Below are positions 20,192 to 28,215 of a stretch of 64,000 nucleotides of DNA, piece by piece. Each line of letters begins with the position of its first letter. Position 1 is the stretch's first letter. Below the pieces are notes generated by a model. It did no database searches. It saw only the letters and a program-made list of their open reading frames with translations, and was not told the origin of the DNA. Source of the stretch: CALUOB01 sp944322305 (GTDB taxonomy: Bacteria; Actinomycetota; Coriobacteriia; Coriobacteriales; Coriobacteriaceae); NCBI GenBank assembly GCA_963931605.1, contig OZ007031.1, positions 1,798,001-1,862,000 of the forward strand, read 5' to 3'. A program made the translations under genes and the position numbers.

Positions 20192-20884
20192 ATGGAAGCT
20201 GCCTTTTACGACTTCATCAGCCAGTTCGGCTACTTTGCCGTTGGCGCGCTGATCTTTATCGAGAACGTGTTCCCGCCCATCCCCAGCGAGGTTATCCTGC
20301 CGCTTTCGGGCTTTTTCACCACCACGACCGACATGGTGCTGCCGCTCGTGGTGATTGCGGCCACCATCGGCTCGGTTACCGGCGCGTTTATCCTCTACGG
20401 CATCGGCTACGTGCTGAACCGCGAGCGCCTCATGCGCTTCTTCAACACCAAGCCCATGCGTCTTCTGGGCTTCAAGGGCACCGACATCGCCAGCGCCATA
20501 GACTGGTTCGACCGCAAGGGCCAGGCGTCGGTGCTCATCTGCCGCTGCGTGCCGGTGGTGCGCAGTCTCATTTCCATCCCGGCGGGCGTGTCGCGCATGA
20601 ACGTAGCCAAGTTCACGCTGTTCACGCTGCTGGGCTCGGCGGTGTGGAACACGGTGCTGTGCACGCTGGGTGCCGCCGCCGGCAGCGCTTGGCAAACGGT
20701 GTCCGAGCAGGCCGAGTGGGTTTCGGACATCGTGAAGTACGTGATCATCGCGCTGGTGGTTGTGGTGGCGATCTTCTGGATCGTGAAGCGCATCATCCCC
20801 AACCTGCGCGGCGAGGGTGTGGACAGCGAGGGTACCGAGGGCGGCGCCGGCGAGCCCGAGCGCGGGGCACATTTTAAGAAATAA
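20192..20884 (+). CDS. DedA/SNARE-associated family membrane protein
   Basis: 230 residues. The family signature is visible: IENVFPPIPSEVILPLSGF near the N-terminus, and FDRKGQASVLICRCVPVVRSLISIPAG with the conserved Arg pair in the middle. Hydrophobic helices and a Glu/Gly-rich cytosolic tail follow. DedA proteins are polyprenyl- or phospholipid-transporting membrane proteins linked to undecaprenyl phosphate recycling and proton-motive force in other bacteria. I start at the ATG at 20192, preceded by AGGAGAGG. An upstream in-frame ATG at 20087 would add 35 non-membrane residues without a binding site. Confidence 0.92.
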   Translation: MEAAFYDFISQFGYFAVGALIFIENVFPPIPSEVILPLSGFFTTTTDMVLPLVVIAATIGSVTGAFILYGIGYVLNRERLMRFFNTKPMRLLGFKGTDIASAIDWFDRKGQASVLICRCVPVVRSLISIPAGVSRMNVAKFTLFTLLGSAVWNTVLCTLGAAAGSAWQTVSEQAEWVSDIVKYVIIALVVVVAIFWIVKRIIPNLRGEGVDSEGTEGGAGEPERGAHFKK

Positions 20885-20910
20885 CGGGAATCCGTCAGCT
20901 TGCATGCGAG

Positions 20911-20950
20911 AACAGCCCGTCTGCGCGCGTTCGCAGGCGGGCTGTTGTTG
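20911..20950 (+). terminator. Bidirectional terminator between dedA and tadA
   Basis: AACAGCCCGTCTGCG pairs with CGCAGGCGGGCTGTT almost perfectly around a 6-nt loop. It lies between convergent dedA and tadA. Confidence 0.85.
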
Positions 20951-21018
20951 TGACGGAAGCGCGAAGCCTGCAATGGGTATGCCATTGCGCCATTGGGGAC
21001 GGGTACCGATGGCAGGTT

Positions 21019-21597
21019 TTACTCGCGGCGCGCCTTCTTACCGGCGCGGCGCTTCTCGCGCAGCTGGGCGAAAAAAGCTTTCAGCTGTGCGGCGCACTCG
21101 TCTTCCAGCACACCGCCGGTGACCTCGAACTCATGGTTGAGCCGGGGGTCGTGGCTCACGTTGTACAGCGTGCCGAGCGCGCCGCCCTTGGGGTCGTACG
21201 CGCCGAAGACGCAGCGGTCGATGCGCGCGTTGACCATGAGACCGGCGCACATGAGGCACGGCTCCAGCGTTACGTACACGGTGCAGCCGGTGAGGCGCCA
21301 GCGCCCGAGCGCGCGTGACGCGGCAACCAGCGCGGAGAACTCGGCGTGCGCCGAAGGGTCGGCGTCGGTCTCGCGCAGGTTGTGCGCCTGCGCCACAACC
21401 TCGCCGTTGTGCACCACAACCGCGCCGATGGGGACTTCTCCCAGCTCGGCGGCGGCAGCGGCTTCTTGCAGGGCCAGGCGCATAAAGCGCTCGTCGTCTG
21501 GGTGGGTGGCCTCCGCCGCCCCGGGCGCGGAGGCACCAACGGTTTGCTGGGGTATAGCAGCTTGAGGCTCGTCGTCTGGCTGGTGCTGGATGGTCAT
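21019..21597 (-). CDS. tadA: tRNA-specific adenosine deaminase
   Basis: 192 residues. The zinc-dependent cytidine-deaminase fold carries SAHAEFSAL (His zinc ligand plus catalytic Glu) and PCLMCAG (two Cys zinc ligands). TadA converts the wobble adenosine of tRNA-Arg(ACG) to inosine. About 35 residues rich in Gln/Ala/Pro precede the catalytic domain. I take the ATG at 21597 rather than longer in-frame options, because upstream sequence on this strand overlaps the antisense of the tRNA-Ser gene. AAAGGAAC and GGGAG lie upstream. It is transcribed divergently from tRNA-Ser. Confidence 0.93.
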   Translation of the reverse strand: MTIQHQPDDEPQAAIPQQTVGASAPGAAEATHPDDERFMRLALQEAAAAAELGEVPIGAVVVHNGEVVAQAHNLRETDADPSAHAEFSALVAASRALGRWRLTGCTVYVTLEPCLMCAGLMVNARIDRCVFGAYDPKGGALGTLYNVSHDPRLNHEFEVTGGVLEDECAAQLKAFFAQLREKRRAGKKARRE

Positions 21598-21663
21598 GGG
21601 CTCCCGTTCCTTTTGCGAAGGGCGCAACGTTTTGCCGTGCGATACGGTATCATTATGCGCTAC

Positions 21664-21753
21664 GGAGAGATGGCAGAGCGGTTGAATGCGGCGGTCTTGA
21701 AAACCGTTGGGCGCGCAAGCGTCCCGAGGGTTCGAATCCCTCTCTCTCCGCCA
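21664..21753 (+). tRNA. tRNA-Ser (anticodon TGA)
   Basis: 90 nt with encoded CCA. The acceptor GGAGAGA pairs with TCTCTCC. The anticodon loop CTTGAAA gives TGA. A long variable arm (TGGGCGCGCAAGCGTCC) marks class II serine tRNA. The T-arm is GAGGG-TTCGAAT-CCCTC. A GC-rich hairpin (CGGGTCC/GGGCCCG, 21774-21795) follows and may be its terminator. Confidence 0.97.
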
Positions 21754-21932
21754 GCGAACGAGCGCGGGTCCCGGCAGCGGGGCCCGTTTGCGCCCCTGCC
21801 TCCGCCAACCGACGCAACGCGCCGTTCCCGCCGTCGGCTCTTCTCGTAATGAAACAATCCGCCCCGCGGTGGGTAGATAGGCCGACGGCATCGCAGAAGG
21901 TGCCCCGTTACATCGGTATATTGGAGGCAGTT

Positions 21933-23093
21933 ATGGCAGATCGCATTGTTCTGAACACCATATCGTACCACGGCAAAGGCGCTATCGACGAGATCCCGGG
22001 CGAGATCCGGCGCCGCGGGTACCAGAAGGCGTTCGTGTGCTCTGACCCCGACCTGGTCAAGTTCGGCGTCACCGCCAAGGTGACCGACAAGCTCGACGCC
22101 GCCGGCATCGCGTGGAGCCTCTTTGACGGCATCAAGCCCAACCCCACCATCCAGAACGTGCAGGACGGCGTGGCCGCGTACAAGAAGTCCGGCGCCGACT
22201 GCATCGTGACCGTGGGCGGCGGCTCGGCTATGGACACCGCCAAGGCCATCGGCATCATCATCAACAACCCCGAGTTCGCCGACGTACGCAGCCTCGAGGG
22301 CGTGGCGCCCACCAAGAACCACGCCGTGTTCACCATCGCCGTGCCCACCACCGCCGGCACTGCGGCCGAGGTCACCATCAACTACGTCATCACCGACGTG
22401 GAGAAGGTCCGCAAGTTCGTGTGCGTCGACACCAACGACGCGCCCGAGGTCGCCGTGGTCGATCCCGACATGATGGCCACCATGCCCGCCAGCCTCACCG
22501 CCGCCACCGGCATGGACGCGCTCACCCACGCCATCGAGGGCTACACCACCAAGGCCGCGTGGGAGCTCACCGACATGTTCCACCTGAAGGCCATCGAGCT
22601 CATCTCCAAGCACCTGCGCGACGCCGTGGCCGAGGCCAAGAGCGGCCAGCCCGGAAGCGGCCGCGAGGGCATGGCGCTGGCGCAGTACATCGCCGGCATG
22701 GGCTTCTCCAACGTTGGCCTGGGCATCGACCACGCCATGGCGCACACCCTCTCCGCGCACTACGACACCCCGCACGGCGTGGCCTGCGCCATGCTCCTGC
22801 CCATTGCCATGGAGTTCAACAAGCCGGTCGTGGCCGAGCGCCTGGCCGACGTGGCGCGCGCCATGGGCGTTGACACCACGGGCATGACCACCGACGAGGC
22901 CGCCGACGCCGCTATCGCCGCGGTGCGCCAGCTTTCCGAGGACGTGAACATCCCCAAGGTGTGCGAGGCCATCAAGGCCGACGAGCTGGACCAGATCGCC
23001 GACGACGCGCTGGCCGACGCCTGCTACCCGGGCAACCCGCGCGAGGCTGACCACGACACGGTGGTGGAGCTCTTCCGCAAGATCATGGCGTAA
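21933..23093 (+). CDS. fucO: Iron-dependent alcohol dehydrogenase, lactaldehyde reductase type
   Basis: 386 residues, a group III Fe-ADH very similar in length and motifs to FucO (about 383). The nucleotide-binding GGGSAMDTAKAIG and TTAGTAAEVT are present. Metal ligands are in GMDALTHAIEGY (Asp, His) and in GIDHAMAHTLSAHYDTPHG (His, His). FucO reduces L-lactaldehyde from fucose or rhamnose to 1,2-propanediol with NADH. No fucose or rhamnose genes are adjacent, so the substrate in this organism is inferred. The start is set by GGAGG 6 nt before the ATG at 21933; the frame extends upstream toward the tRNA without a better start. Confidence 0.88.
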   Translation: MADRIVLNTISYHGKGAIDEIPGEIRRRGYQKAFVCSDPDLVKFGVTAKVTDKLDAAGIAWSLFDGIKPNPTIQNVQDGVAAYKKSGADCIVTVGGGSAMDTAKAIGIIINNPEFADVRSLEGVAPTKNHAVFTIAVPTTAGTAAEVTINYVITDVEKVRKFVCVDTNDAPEVAVVDPDMMATMPASLTAATGMDALTHAIEGYTTKAAWELTDMFHLKAIELISKHLRDAVAEAKSGQPGSGREGMALAQYIAGMGFSNVGLGIDHAMAHTLSAHYDTPHGVACAMLLPIAMEFNKPVVAERLADVARAMGVDTTGMTTDEAADAAIAAVRQLSEDVNIPKVCEAIKADELDQIADDALADACYPGNPREADHDTVVELFRKIMA

Positions 23094-23287
23094 GGTACGT
23101 AAAACGACGCCCGTAGGGAGGCACCTGTAGAGCGTGCCCGCGCCGGGCGGCGCCCGCAGAGCTGCGCTTGTAGGGCAGTGTCCGCAGGGCGGCACTTGTG
23201 GGGCGGGCCCGCTCGTCGGCGCCCGCCCTTGCCGGGCCTTCCCTGCGGCCCGGGCACCATTTGCGGGCAATAAGAACAACAGCTACG

Positions 23288-23327
23288 GCGCACGAGGCGG
23301 CTATCTATCCCAGCCCGTCTCGTGCGC
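23288..23327 (+). terminator. Terminator after fucO (GCACGAGGCGG family)
   Basis: GCGCACGAGGCGG pairs with the following GTCTCGTGCGC. The hairpin and the GGCAATAAGA sequence before it are near-duplicates of the hairpin at 26832-26876 after the PTS gene. Confidence 0.7.
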
Positions 23328-23562
23328 TCTTGCGTTGCACGGCAACCATGTATGGCGTTGCGCTAGGGACTGGCGCTGCGGCACTGAATGGCCTTGCGCT
23401 GGGGGTCGGTGCCGCGTTGCCCGCCGCGCCAGCCTGCGCCGTGCTGCGCTGTCTCCTGTGGCAAAAAAATGCCCCACCGCAATAAAGAGCGCGTACTTAA
23501 ACCTACGCCAAGATTTCCGGTAAGGCTCATAGACCACCGCACCTTTCCTCAAGCAAAAATAC

Positions 23563-23640
23563 TCGCCAAAAATTGTAATTGACAGCAAAAATATTCGAAT
23601 ATTTTTGCTACTATCAACAATAATCTTCGAGTATTTTTGT
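23563..23640. repeat. AT-rich palindromic element, copy 1
   Basis: Begins TCGCCAAAAATTG. A perfect 26-bp palindrome centred on TTCGAA lies at 23584-23609, followed by a second imperfect copy with TCTTCGAGTATTTTTG. It is homologous over its full length to 27062-27140. It abuts the truncated ATPase reading frame that opens at 23643. The rest of the 23094-23562 gap holds the terminator and nothing else I recognise. Confidence 0.75.
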
Positions 23641-23642
23641 AA

Positions 23643-24251
23643 ATTACCAACCAGCTGCTCCGCTCATCAACAAAAAAGTTTCGCTACAGCGAGGTGGAGC
23701 GCGGCGGCAGGCGGGAAAAGCTCCTTGAGCCTTTGGAATGGCTCGAGGCCGCTGGCGTAGTGGTGAAGAACGACCTCACGCGCGACATGCGCGCCCCGCT
23801 CACGCCCTACGGCGACGAGGACGGCACGTTCTTCAAGCTGTACCTTGCCGACACGGGCATTATGTTCAGCAAATTCGGGCTGAGCGCAGCAACGTACCTT
23901 GAGGAGTCCACGCGATCCCTGCTCTCGTCAGATTTTCGCGGCGCGCTGGCGGAGAATTACGTGATGCAGTCGCTGACCGCAAATGAGCGGCGCATGTTCT
24001 ACTGGATGCCCGAGACGAACGCCTCGCGCGGAGAGATCGATTTCGTGGTGCAGACGGAGCGTGCTGAGGTCGTTCCTATTGAGGTGAAGTCGGGAAGAAA
24101 CATAGCCGCCAAAAGCCTCAAGCGCTTTATCGGTGAGGCTGGGAGCCCCTATGCCATCCGCCTGTCCGAGCAACAGTTCTCGGTCACCCCAGTTGAAGGG
24201 TCGTCTTGCGTGCTCAGAGGCGTCCCCCTATACGCGGCGTTCTGCTTGTAG
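23643..24251 (+). pseudogene. 5'-truncated DUF4143 AAA ATPase
   Basis: The frame is open from 23643 (a TAA stands at 23640-23642) and reads a typical C-terminal half: KKFRYSEVERGG, LEPLEWLEAAG, FKLYLADTGIM, FRGALAENYV, RGEIDFVVQ and VPIEVKSG. These are the DUF4143 nuclease-like domain with its D/E-x-K core. Family members are about 400-430 residues with an N-terminal AAA ATPase (Walker A and B). Here that half is missing and homology begins abruptly where the AT-rich palindrome ends. A GTG at 23694 could start a 185-residue product, but a remnant is more likely. The function of intact relatives is uncertain. Confidence 0.82.
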
Positions 24252-24385
24252 CCGCTTGCTTTATGGGGCTTGCATGCGTTGCAGGAACAGGTGGCGATGG
24301 CCCGGGAAATGTGCTTTCGGGCCACCGCCTCATTGTTTCAAGTATATTCGTCGTGCAATAGCAGCACCAAGTCAGTAGCCAGCTG

Positions 24386-25114
24386 CTAGATCCGGTGCTC
24401 CGGATAGTCCTCCATGTTCAGCAGCGATGCGGCGTCCTTATCGCAAATCACCGTGAAGTTGGGGTGCAGCTTCAGCACGGTGGCGGGCAGCTCGTCGGTA
24501 ATGGGGGAATCCAGCACCTTCTTCAGGATCTCCGCCTTGTGCTTGCCGTTTACGATCATCACCAGGTGCTTTACGCGCATCAGGCTGTGCGGGCCCATGG
24601 AATACGTGACGGGAAGCTCAGCGCGTGCCGGATACGTGGGGTTGGCGGCGTTCTTGGTGGCGCGATCCATCTCGTAGGTGTAGCTGTCCATGGGGGTGCA
24701 GCGCGGGCAATTGCTGCAGAAATGTCCGTCCCAGCCCAGGCCGATAACCATAACGTCGATGCCGCCGGCCTCGCGGATCTCCCAGTCGTAGGTTTCCCAG
24801 TTGTCGGTCATTGTGTCGTGGATGCGCTCCTCCGGGATGTTTGCCGCGCGGAAGAACAGGTCCTGCATCTGCTCCCAGTTGGGGCCGTACGGACGGCCGT
24901 CCTGATAGGGAGCCTCGTCAAACAAGTAGTACTGCACGTTGGCAAACTGCGGCTTGTCCTTCACCAGCGGCGCCATCATCTGGTACAGCGTTTTAGGGCT
25001 CTCGCCCGAGGTCAGCGAGATGTTCACGCGCTTGTCCTGCATCATCGCGCCCAGCAGAATATGCAGGGCGCTTTCGCTCATAGCGCGCTCATTCTCCTCA
25101 ACAATGAGTTTCAT
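24386..25114 (-). CDS. NagB/6-phosphogluconolactonase family sugar isomerase, YieK-like
   Basis: 242 residues resembling E. coli YieK throughout (MKLIVEE start, LTSGESPKTLY phosphate loop, FDEAPYQ, GLGWDGHF, TYSMGPHSLM, LPATVLKLHPN). The fold is that of glucosamine-6-phosphate deaminase. The Asp-Gly-His part of the NagB active site is kept, but the usual FNEP is SNCP, so the ring-opening Glu is replaced by Cys. The substrate is probably a phosphorylated sugar other than GlcN6P. The ATG at 25114 follows AAAGGAG. It is divergent from a PTS permease, the likely source of its substrate. Confidence 0.82.
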   Translation of the reverse strand: MKLIVEENERAMSESALHILLGAMMQDKRVNISLTSGESPKTLYQMMAPLVKDKPQFANVQYYLFDEAPYQDGRPYGPNWEQMQDLFFRAANIPEERIHDTMTDNWETYDWEIREAGGIDVMVIGLGWDGHFCSNCPRCTPMDSYTYEMDRATKNAANPTYPARAELPVTYSMGPHSLMRVKHLVMIVNGKHKAEILKKVLDSPITDELPATVLKLHPNFTVICDKDAASLLNMEDYPEHRI

Positions 25115-25313
25115 GGGGAATCTCCTTTGCTTCGTTGCTCCTGATGATGCGCAATGTCGGCGCATCTGCTTCACTGCAGCATCCTACTCCACGCGCTTCG
25201 CTGTGATAAGTTAAAAATGACAGAAAGTGCTTGTTTTATGTAGTAAAGAAGATTAAAACAGTACCGGTATTCGTTGGGCTGCATCATTTGATGCCCAAAA
25301 GATTGGAGGCGCC
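25115..25313. promoter_or_regulatory. Divergent control region of YieK-like and PTS genes
   Basis: About 200 bp, distinctly AT-rich around 25195-25262, between two divergent starts. It should hold both promoters. TTAAAAATGACA-like and TTGTTTTATGTAGTAAAG stretches are candidates, but I cannot assign boxes firmly. No regulator gene is adjacent. Confidence 0.4.
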
Positions 25314-26807
25314 GTGGCAAGCAAGTACGACGGCCTTGCGCGGATCATCATCCAAAACGTTGGCGGCAAGGCCAACATCAAAAGCGTGACGCACTGCGTT
25401 ACGCGCCTGCGTTTTCAGCTGCACGACGAGGACAAGGCCAACACCGATGTTCTTGAGCAAACCGACGGCGTGGTGAGCGTGGTGCGCGCCGGCGGTCAGT
25501 ACCAGGTGGTTATCGGCCCGTCGGTCCACAACGTGTACGATGCTGTGCTTTCCGTTGGGCATCTTACCGGCGGCGGCGCGGTGTCCGAGGATGGCGAACC
25601 CCTGGACGGCGACGGTTCTACGGGCGATAAGCCTGGCGCGCTAACCGTTGCCATGGACCTCATTTCCGGCATCATCGCCCCTTGCCTGGGCGTGCTGGCG
25701 GCTGCGGGCATGGTTAACGGCCTGCTTGCCCTTGCGCAGTTCGCCGGGTGGATCACCGCCGAGGACGGCGTGTACCAGGTGCTGCACGCGGTGGGCAACG
25801 GATTCTTCTACTTCCTGCCCATCACGCTGGGCTACACGTCGGCCAAGAAGTTCGGCTGCAACGAGTTCATTGGCCTTGCTGTGGGCATGGCGCTGGTGTA
25901 CCCGGACATGGTGAACATCACGAGCAACGAGGTTCTGGGAACGGTTTTCGGTGGCACCCCGTTCGAGATGAACTACTACCTCACCTTCCTGGGCATCCCC
26001 GTTATCATGCCGCCTTCGGGCTACACTTCCACCATTGTGCCGGTGATCCTCTCCATGTTCGTGGTGGCACATCTTGAGAAGTTCCTCAAGAACCACGTGC
26101 CCGCCGCAGTTGAGTTCTTCGTTACGCCGCTGCTGACGCTTGCCGTGGGCGTTTCGCTGACCTACCTGGTCATTGGCCCGGTTGCCAGCCTGCTCACCAG
26201 CCTGGTGCTCATGCTCTTCACCGCGCTCTACGCGCTGCCTACGGTTGGTGGCCTGGTTGCCGGCGCCGTTTTGGGTGCAACCTATCAGGTGCTGGTGATC
26301 TTTGGCCTGCACTGGGCGCTCATGCCCATCCGCTTGGCCAACCTGGGTACGCTCGGCTACGACAACGTGTTGGTGCCCGCCGTTACCGGTGTTTTCGCGC
26401 AGGGTATGGTCGTGCTTGCCATTTACCTCAAGTCGCGCGACAAGCGCACGCGCGACATTGCCTTGCCCGCGTTTGTGACCTCACTTTTTGGCACAAGCGA
26501 GCCGGCAATTTACGGCGTAACCCTTCCGCGCATGAAGCCGTTTGTGTTGGGCTGCATTGCCTCTGGCGTGGCGGGCGCATATCTGGGCGTTACGGGCACA
26601 CGCGCCTTCCAACAGGCGTACTCGGGCTTCATGGGCTTCACGCAATACCTTGATCCCTCCGGCGCTGCGGGCTACAGCCAGGTGATCCAGTGGGCAACGG
26701 GCTGCATCATTGCCATGGTGATAGCCTTTGTATTGACCTGGTTCTTCTGGGACGAGAAGAAGTGGGAGGAAAAAGCTGCTGTCAAGAAGGCAAAGCAAGC
26801 AGCGTAA
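25314..26807 (+). CDS. PTS sugar permease, EIIBC of the glucose/beta-glucoside superfamily
   Basis: 497 residues. The N-terminal EIIB domain (1-80) has the phosphorylated Cys28 in HCVTRLRF. A linker (about 85-105) and a membrane EIIC domain with about ten helices (about 110-480) follow, including GTSEPAIYGVTLPRMKPF, the conserved EIIC signature. There is no EIIA domain, so phosphate must come from a separate EIIA. The best family match is the beta-glucoside/sucrose/trehalose group (BglF/TreB-like); the sugar is unknown. The GTG start follows GGAGG. The divergent YieK-like enzyme suggests a joint catabolic route. Confidence 0.9.
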   Translation: MASKYDGLARIIIQNVGGKANIKSVTHCVTRLRFQLHDEDKANTDVLEQTDGVVSVVRAGGQYQVVIGPSVHNVYDAVLSVGHLTGGGAVSEDGEPLDGDGSTGDKPGALTVAMDLISGIIAPCLGVLAAAGMVNGLLALAQFAGWITAEDGVYQVLHAVGNGFFYFLPITLGYTSAKKFGCNEFIGLAVGMALVYPDMVNITSNEVLGTVFGGTPFEMNYYLTFLGIPVIMPPSGYTSTIVPVILSMFVVAHLEKFLKNHVPAAVEFFVTPLLTLAVGVSLTYLVIGPVASLLTSLVLMLFTALYALPTVGGLVAGAVLGATYQVLVIFGLHWALMPIRLANLGTLGYDNVLVPAVTGVFAQGMVVLAIYLKSRDKRTRDIALPAFVTSLFGTSEPAIYGVTLPRMKPFVLGCIASGVAGAYLGVTGTRAFQQAYSGFMGFTQYLDPSGAAGYSQVIQWATGCIIAMVIAFVLTWFFWDEKKWEEKAAVKKAKQAA

Positions 26808-26831
26808 GGCAGGCAATAAGAGCAACGGCTC

Positions 26832-26876
26832 AGCGCACGAGGCGGCTTTCCATCCCAGGCCGCCTCGTGCGCTTTT
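26832..26876 (+). terminator. Terminator of PTS gene
   Basis: AGCGCACGAGGCGG pairs with CCGCCTCGTGCGCT, followed by TTTT. A near-copy follows fucO at 23288. Confidence 0.9.
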
Positions 26877-27061
26877 CACGTTGGGAGCGCGTAGCTTCGA
26901 ACCTCCCTCCGCTATTCTTGCTATAGTTGCTATTTCTGCTATTTAGTGTTTACCTGTGGAAACGTTGCAGCAAGAAAGCTGGTTCCACGGTCTGTGTTAA
27001 TCCGTTTGCTGACGATTGCAGGGGTACTTGTGTTGCGTTTCCCCCTCAGAAACAAAAACAA

Positions 27062-27140
27062 TCGCCAAAAATTGCAATAAATAGCAAAAATCTTCGAATA
27101 TTATTGCTATCTATAGCAATAATATTCGAAGATTTTTGCT
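27062..27140. repeat. AT-rich palindromic element, copy 2
   Basis: Begins ATCGCCAAAAATTG like copy 1. Then 27083-27110 and 27113-27140 are 28-bp arms that are exact reverse complements, with a two-base centre; each arm contains TTCGAA. No ATPase reading frame follows, unlike at copy 1. The intervening 26877-27061 contains no gene. Confidence 0.75.
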
Positions 27141-27181
27141 CAGAAGCTCTGCGCACAGGGGTTCATTCACACCGTTTGCTT

Positions 27182-27217
27182 GCTCCGGCGCCCCTGCCGG
27201 AGCAGGGGCGCCGGAGC
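27182..27217. terminator. Perfect GC-rich hairpin upstream of SRP RNA
   Basis: GCTCCGGCGCCCCTG (27182-27196) and its exact complement (27203-27217) enclose a 6-nt loop. It is terminator-like without a clear T-tract and would insulate ffs from upstream transcription. Confidence 0.45.
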
Positions 27218-27267
27218 GCTACAAGGCGCGTTAAGCCTCTCAGACATGCCGAGCTTTCCTTGCCCTC

Positions 27268-27298
27268 TCGACGGCGAGGGAGAAAAACGGTACTATAT
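27268..27298 (+). promoter_or_regulatory. Promoter of SRP RNA gene
   Basis: TCGACG (-35-like, about 27268) and TACTAT (-10, about 27291) are separated by about 17 nt, ending about 27 nt before the 5' stem of the SRP RNA. Confidence 0.45.
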
Positions 27299-27322
27299 CT
27301 GCTGCGCCTTGAAGCGCGTTTG

Positions 27323-27409
27323 AGGGGTTCGGGTGACGATATGTCCCGAATCTGGTCAGGTCCGGGAGGAAGCAGCCATAAGGGGCCTCTGCCGGGCACC
27401 CGGATCCTT
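27323..27409 (+). ncRNA. ffs: Bacterial small signal recognition particle RNA (4.5S)
   Basis: The conserved domain IV sequence GGTCAGGTCCGGGAGGAAG followed by CAGCC is present, with a GGGA (GNRA) tetraloop and the asymmetric loop bound by Ffh. The terminal helix pairs AGGGGTTCGGGTG with CACCCGGATCCTT with a few G-U pairs. About 87 nt, the short Alu-less bacterial type. A GC-rich stretch ending in TTTTT at 27428-27433 is the probable terminator. Confidence 0.93.
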
Positions 27410-27589
27410 CGAGCGCCGCTCCGAGGCGTTTTTGTGTGCGTAGGATGCGGGCCCATGCGGCGAGTGACACGGCCTATGCCGCGCCCCGCATTGCCTCATT
27501 GAACGTGCGCGAACCCCGCGAAGACAACTAAGAGGCAACTGGAAGGCAACGAGAAATGCGCGGGTTGTTGCAGGTGAAGCCCTATGCGG

Positions 27590-28110
27590 CACGGCTGCGA
27601 CCAACCGCGTTCACGGTCTCGGTTGACGCTCACCGCGTTGTTCTAGTTGCCCGCGGAAAAGACCGCGAGGCGTTTTCCGGTCACGGTTCCGTCATCTAAG
27701 ATCTCGGTTGAACGCTGATCCGGCATCTAACAACAGCTTGGTCGCGCAAAGCGCATCTATCTCCCGGAATTCCGAGAATTGCGTGTCGCGGAAGCTCCTA
27801 ACCGCTCAGGCGATGTCGAAACAGCGACCAACCGGAAGCTTGCATGTCGGCAGAGCGGCTAAGCGAATTCTTATATGTCGTCAGGGCGTCCAACTGGGCT
27901 GTCGCGCACGGCTGGAACACTCGCTCAGGCCCTTACATGTCTCAAGCGCGACCAAGCGAGATTCCTGCGCGCTGTCTGGGCGTCTGATCGAGCCCCTGTA
28001 TGTCGTTAGCGCGACTAAACGGACTGTCGCGCGCTGCCAAGGCGTCCGCCTGGGTTCTTATATGCTGCCGCGGCGATCAACCGCCCAGTAAAATGTCGAA
28101 ACCGCGGCTA
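27590..28110. repeat. Degenerate inverted repeat array C around palindromic core
   Basis: The core with TCCCGGAATTCCGAGA is at 27753-27789. To the right, at least eight forward units with ATGTCG (or TGTCG) and GCGACCAACCG-type ends are spaced about 30-45 bp (27812, 27842, 27874, 27936, 27998 and on to 28092). To the left, reverse-type units (TCGGTTGAACG, CTTGGTCGCG) lie between 27600 and 27750. It is the largest array of this family here. It contains no gene. Confidence 0.65.
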
Positions 28111-28215
28111 ACAGGCCCGCACTAGCCAATGGCGTCAACCGCCTGACGGCTGCGTCTGGCTGATACCACCCGGCTTCGTCCGTCCGCCCGTCTCCGCGCG
28201 CCGCCTGCCCGGCTC

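Noticed and set aside
23694..24251. Complete small gene of 185 residues starting at GTG 23694
   Set aside because: Homology to DUF4143 ATPases extends upstream of the GTG in the same frame to 23643 and the ATPase half is missing, so it is a truncated remnant.
27590..28110. Integron attC-type cassette array
   Set aside because: No integrase, no genes between units, and single units are not themselves palindromic as attC sites are.
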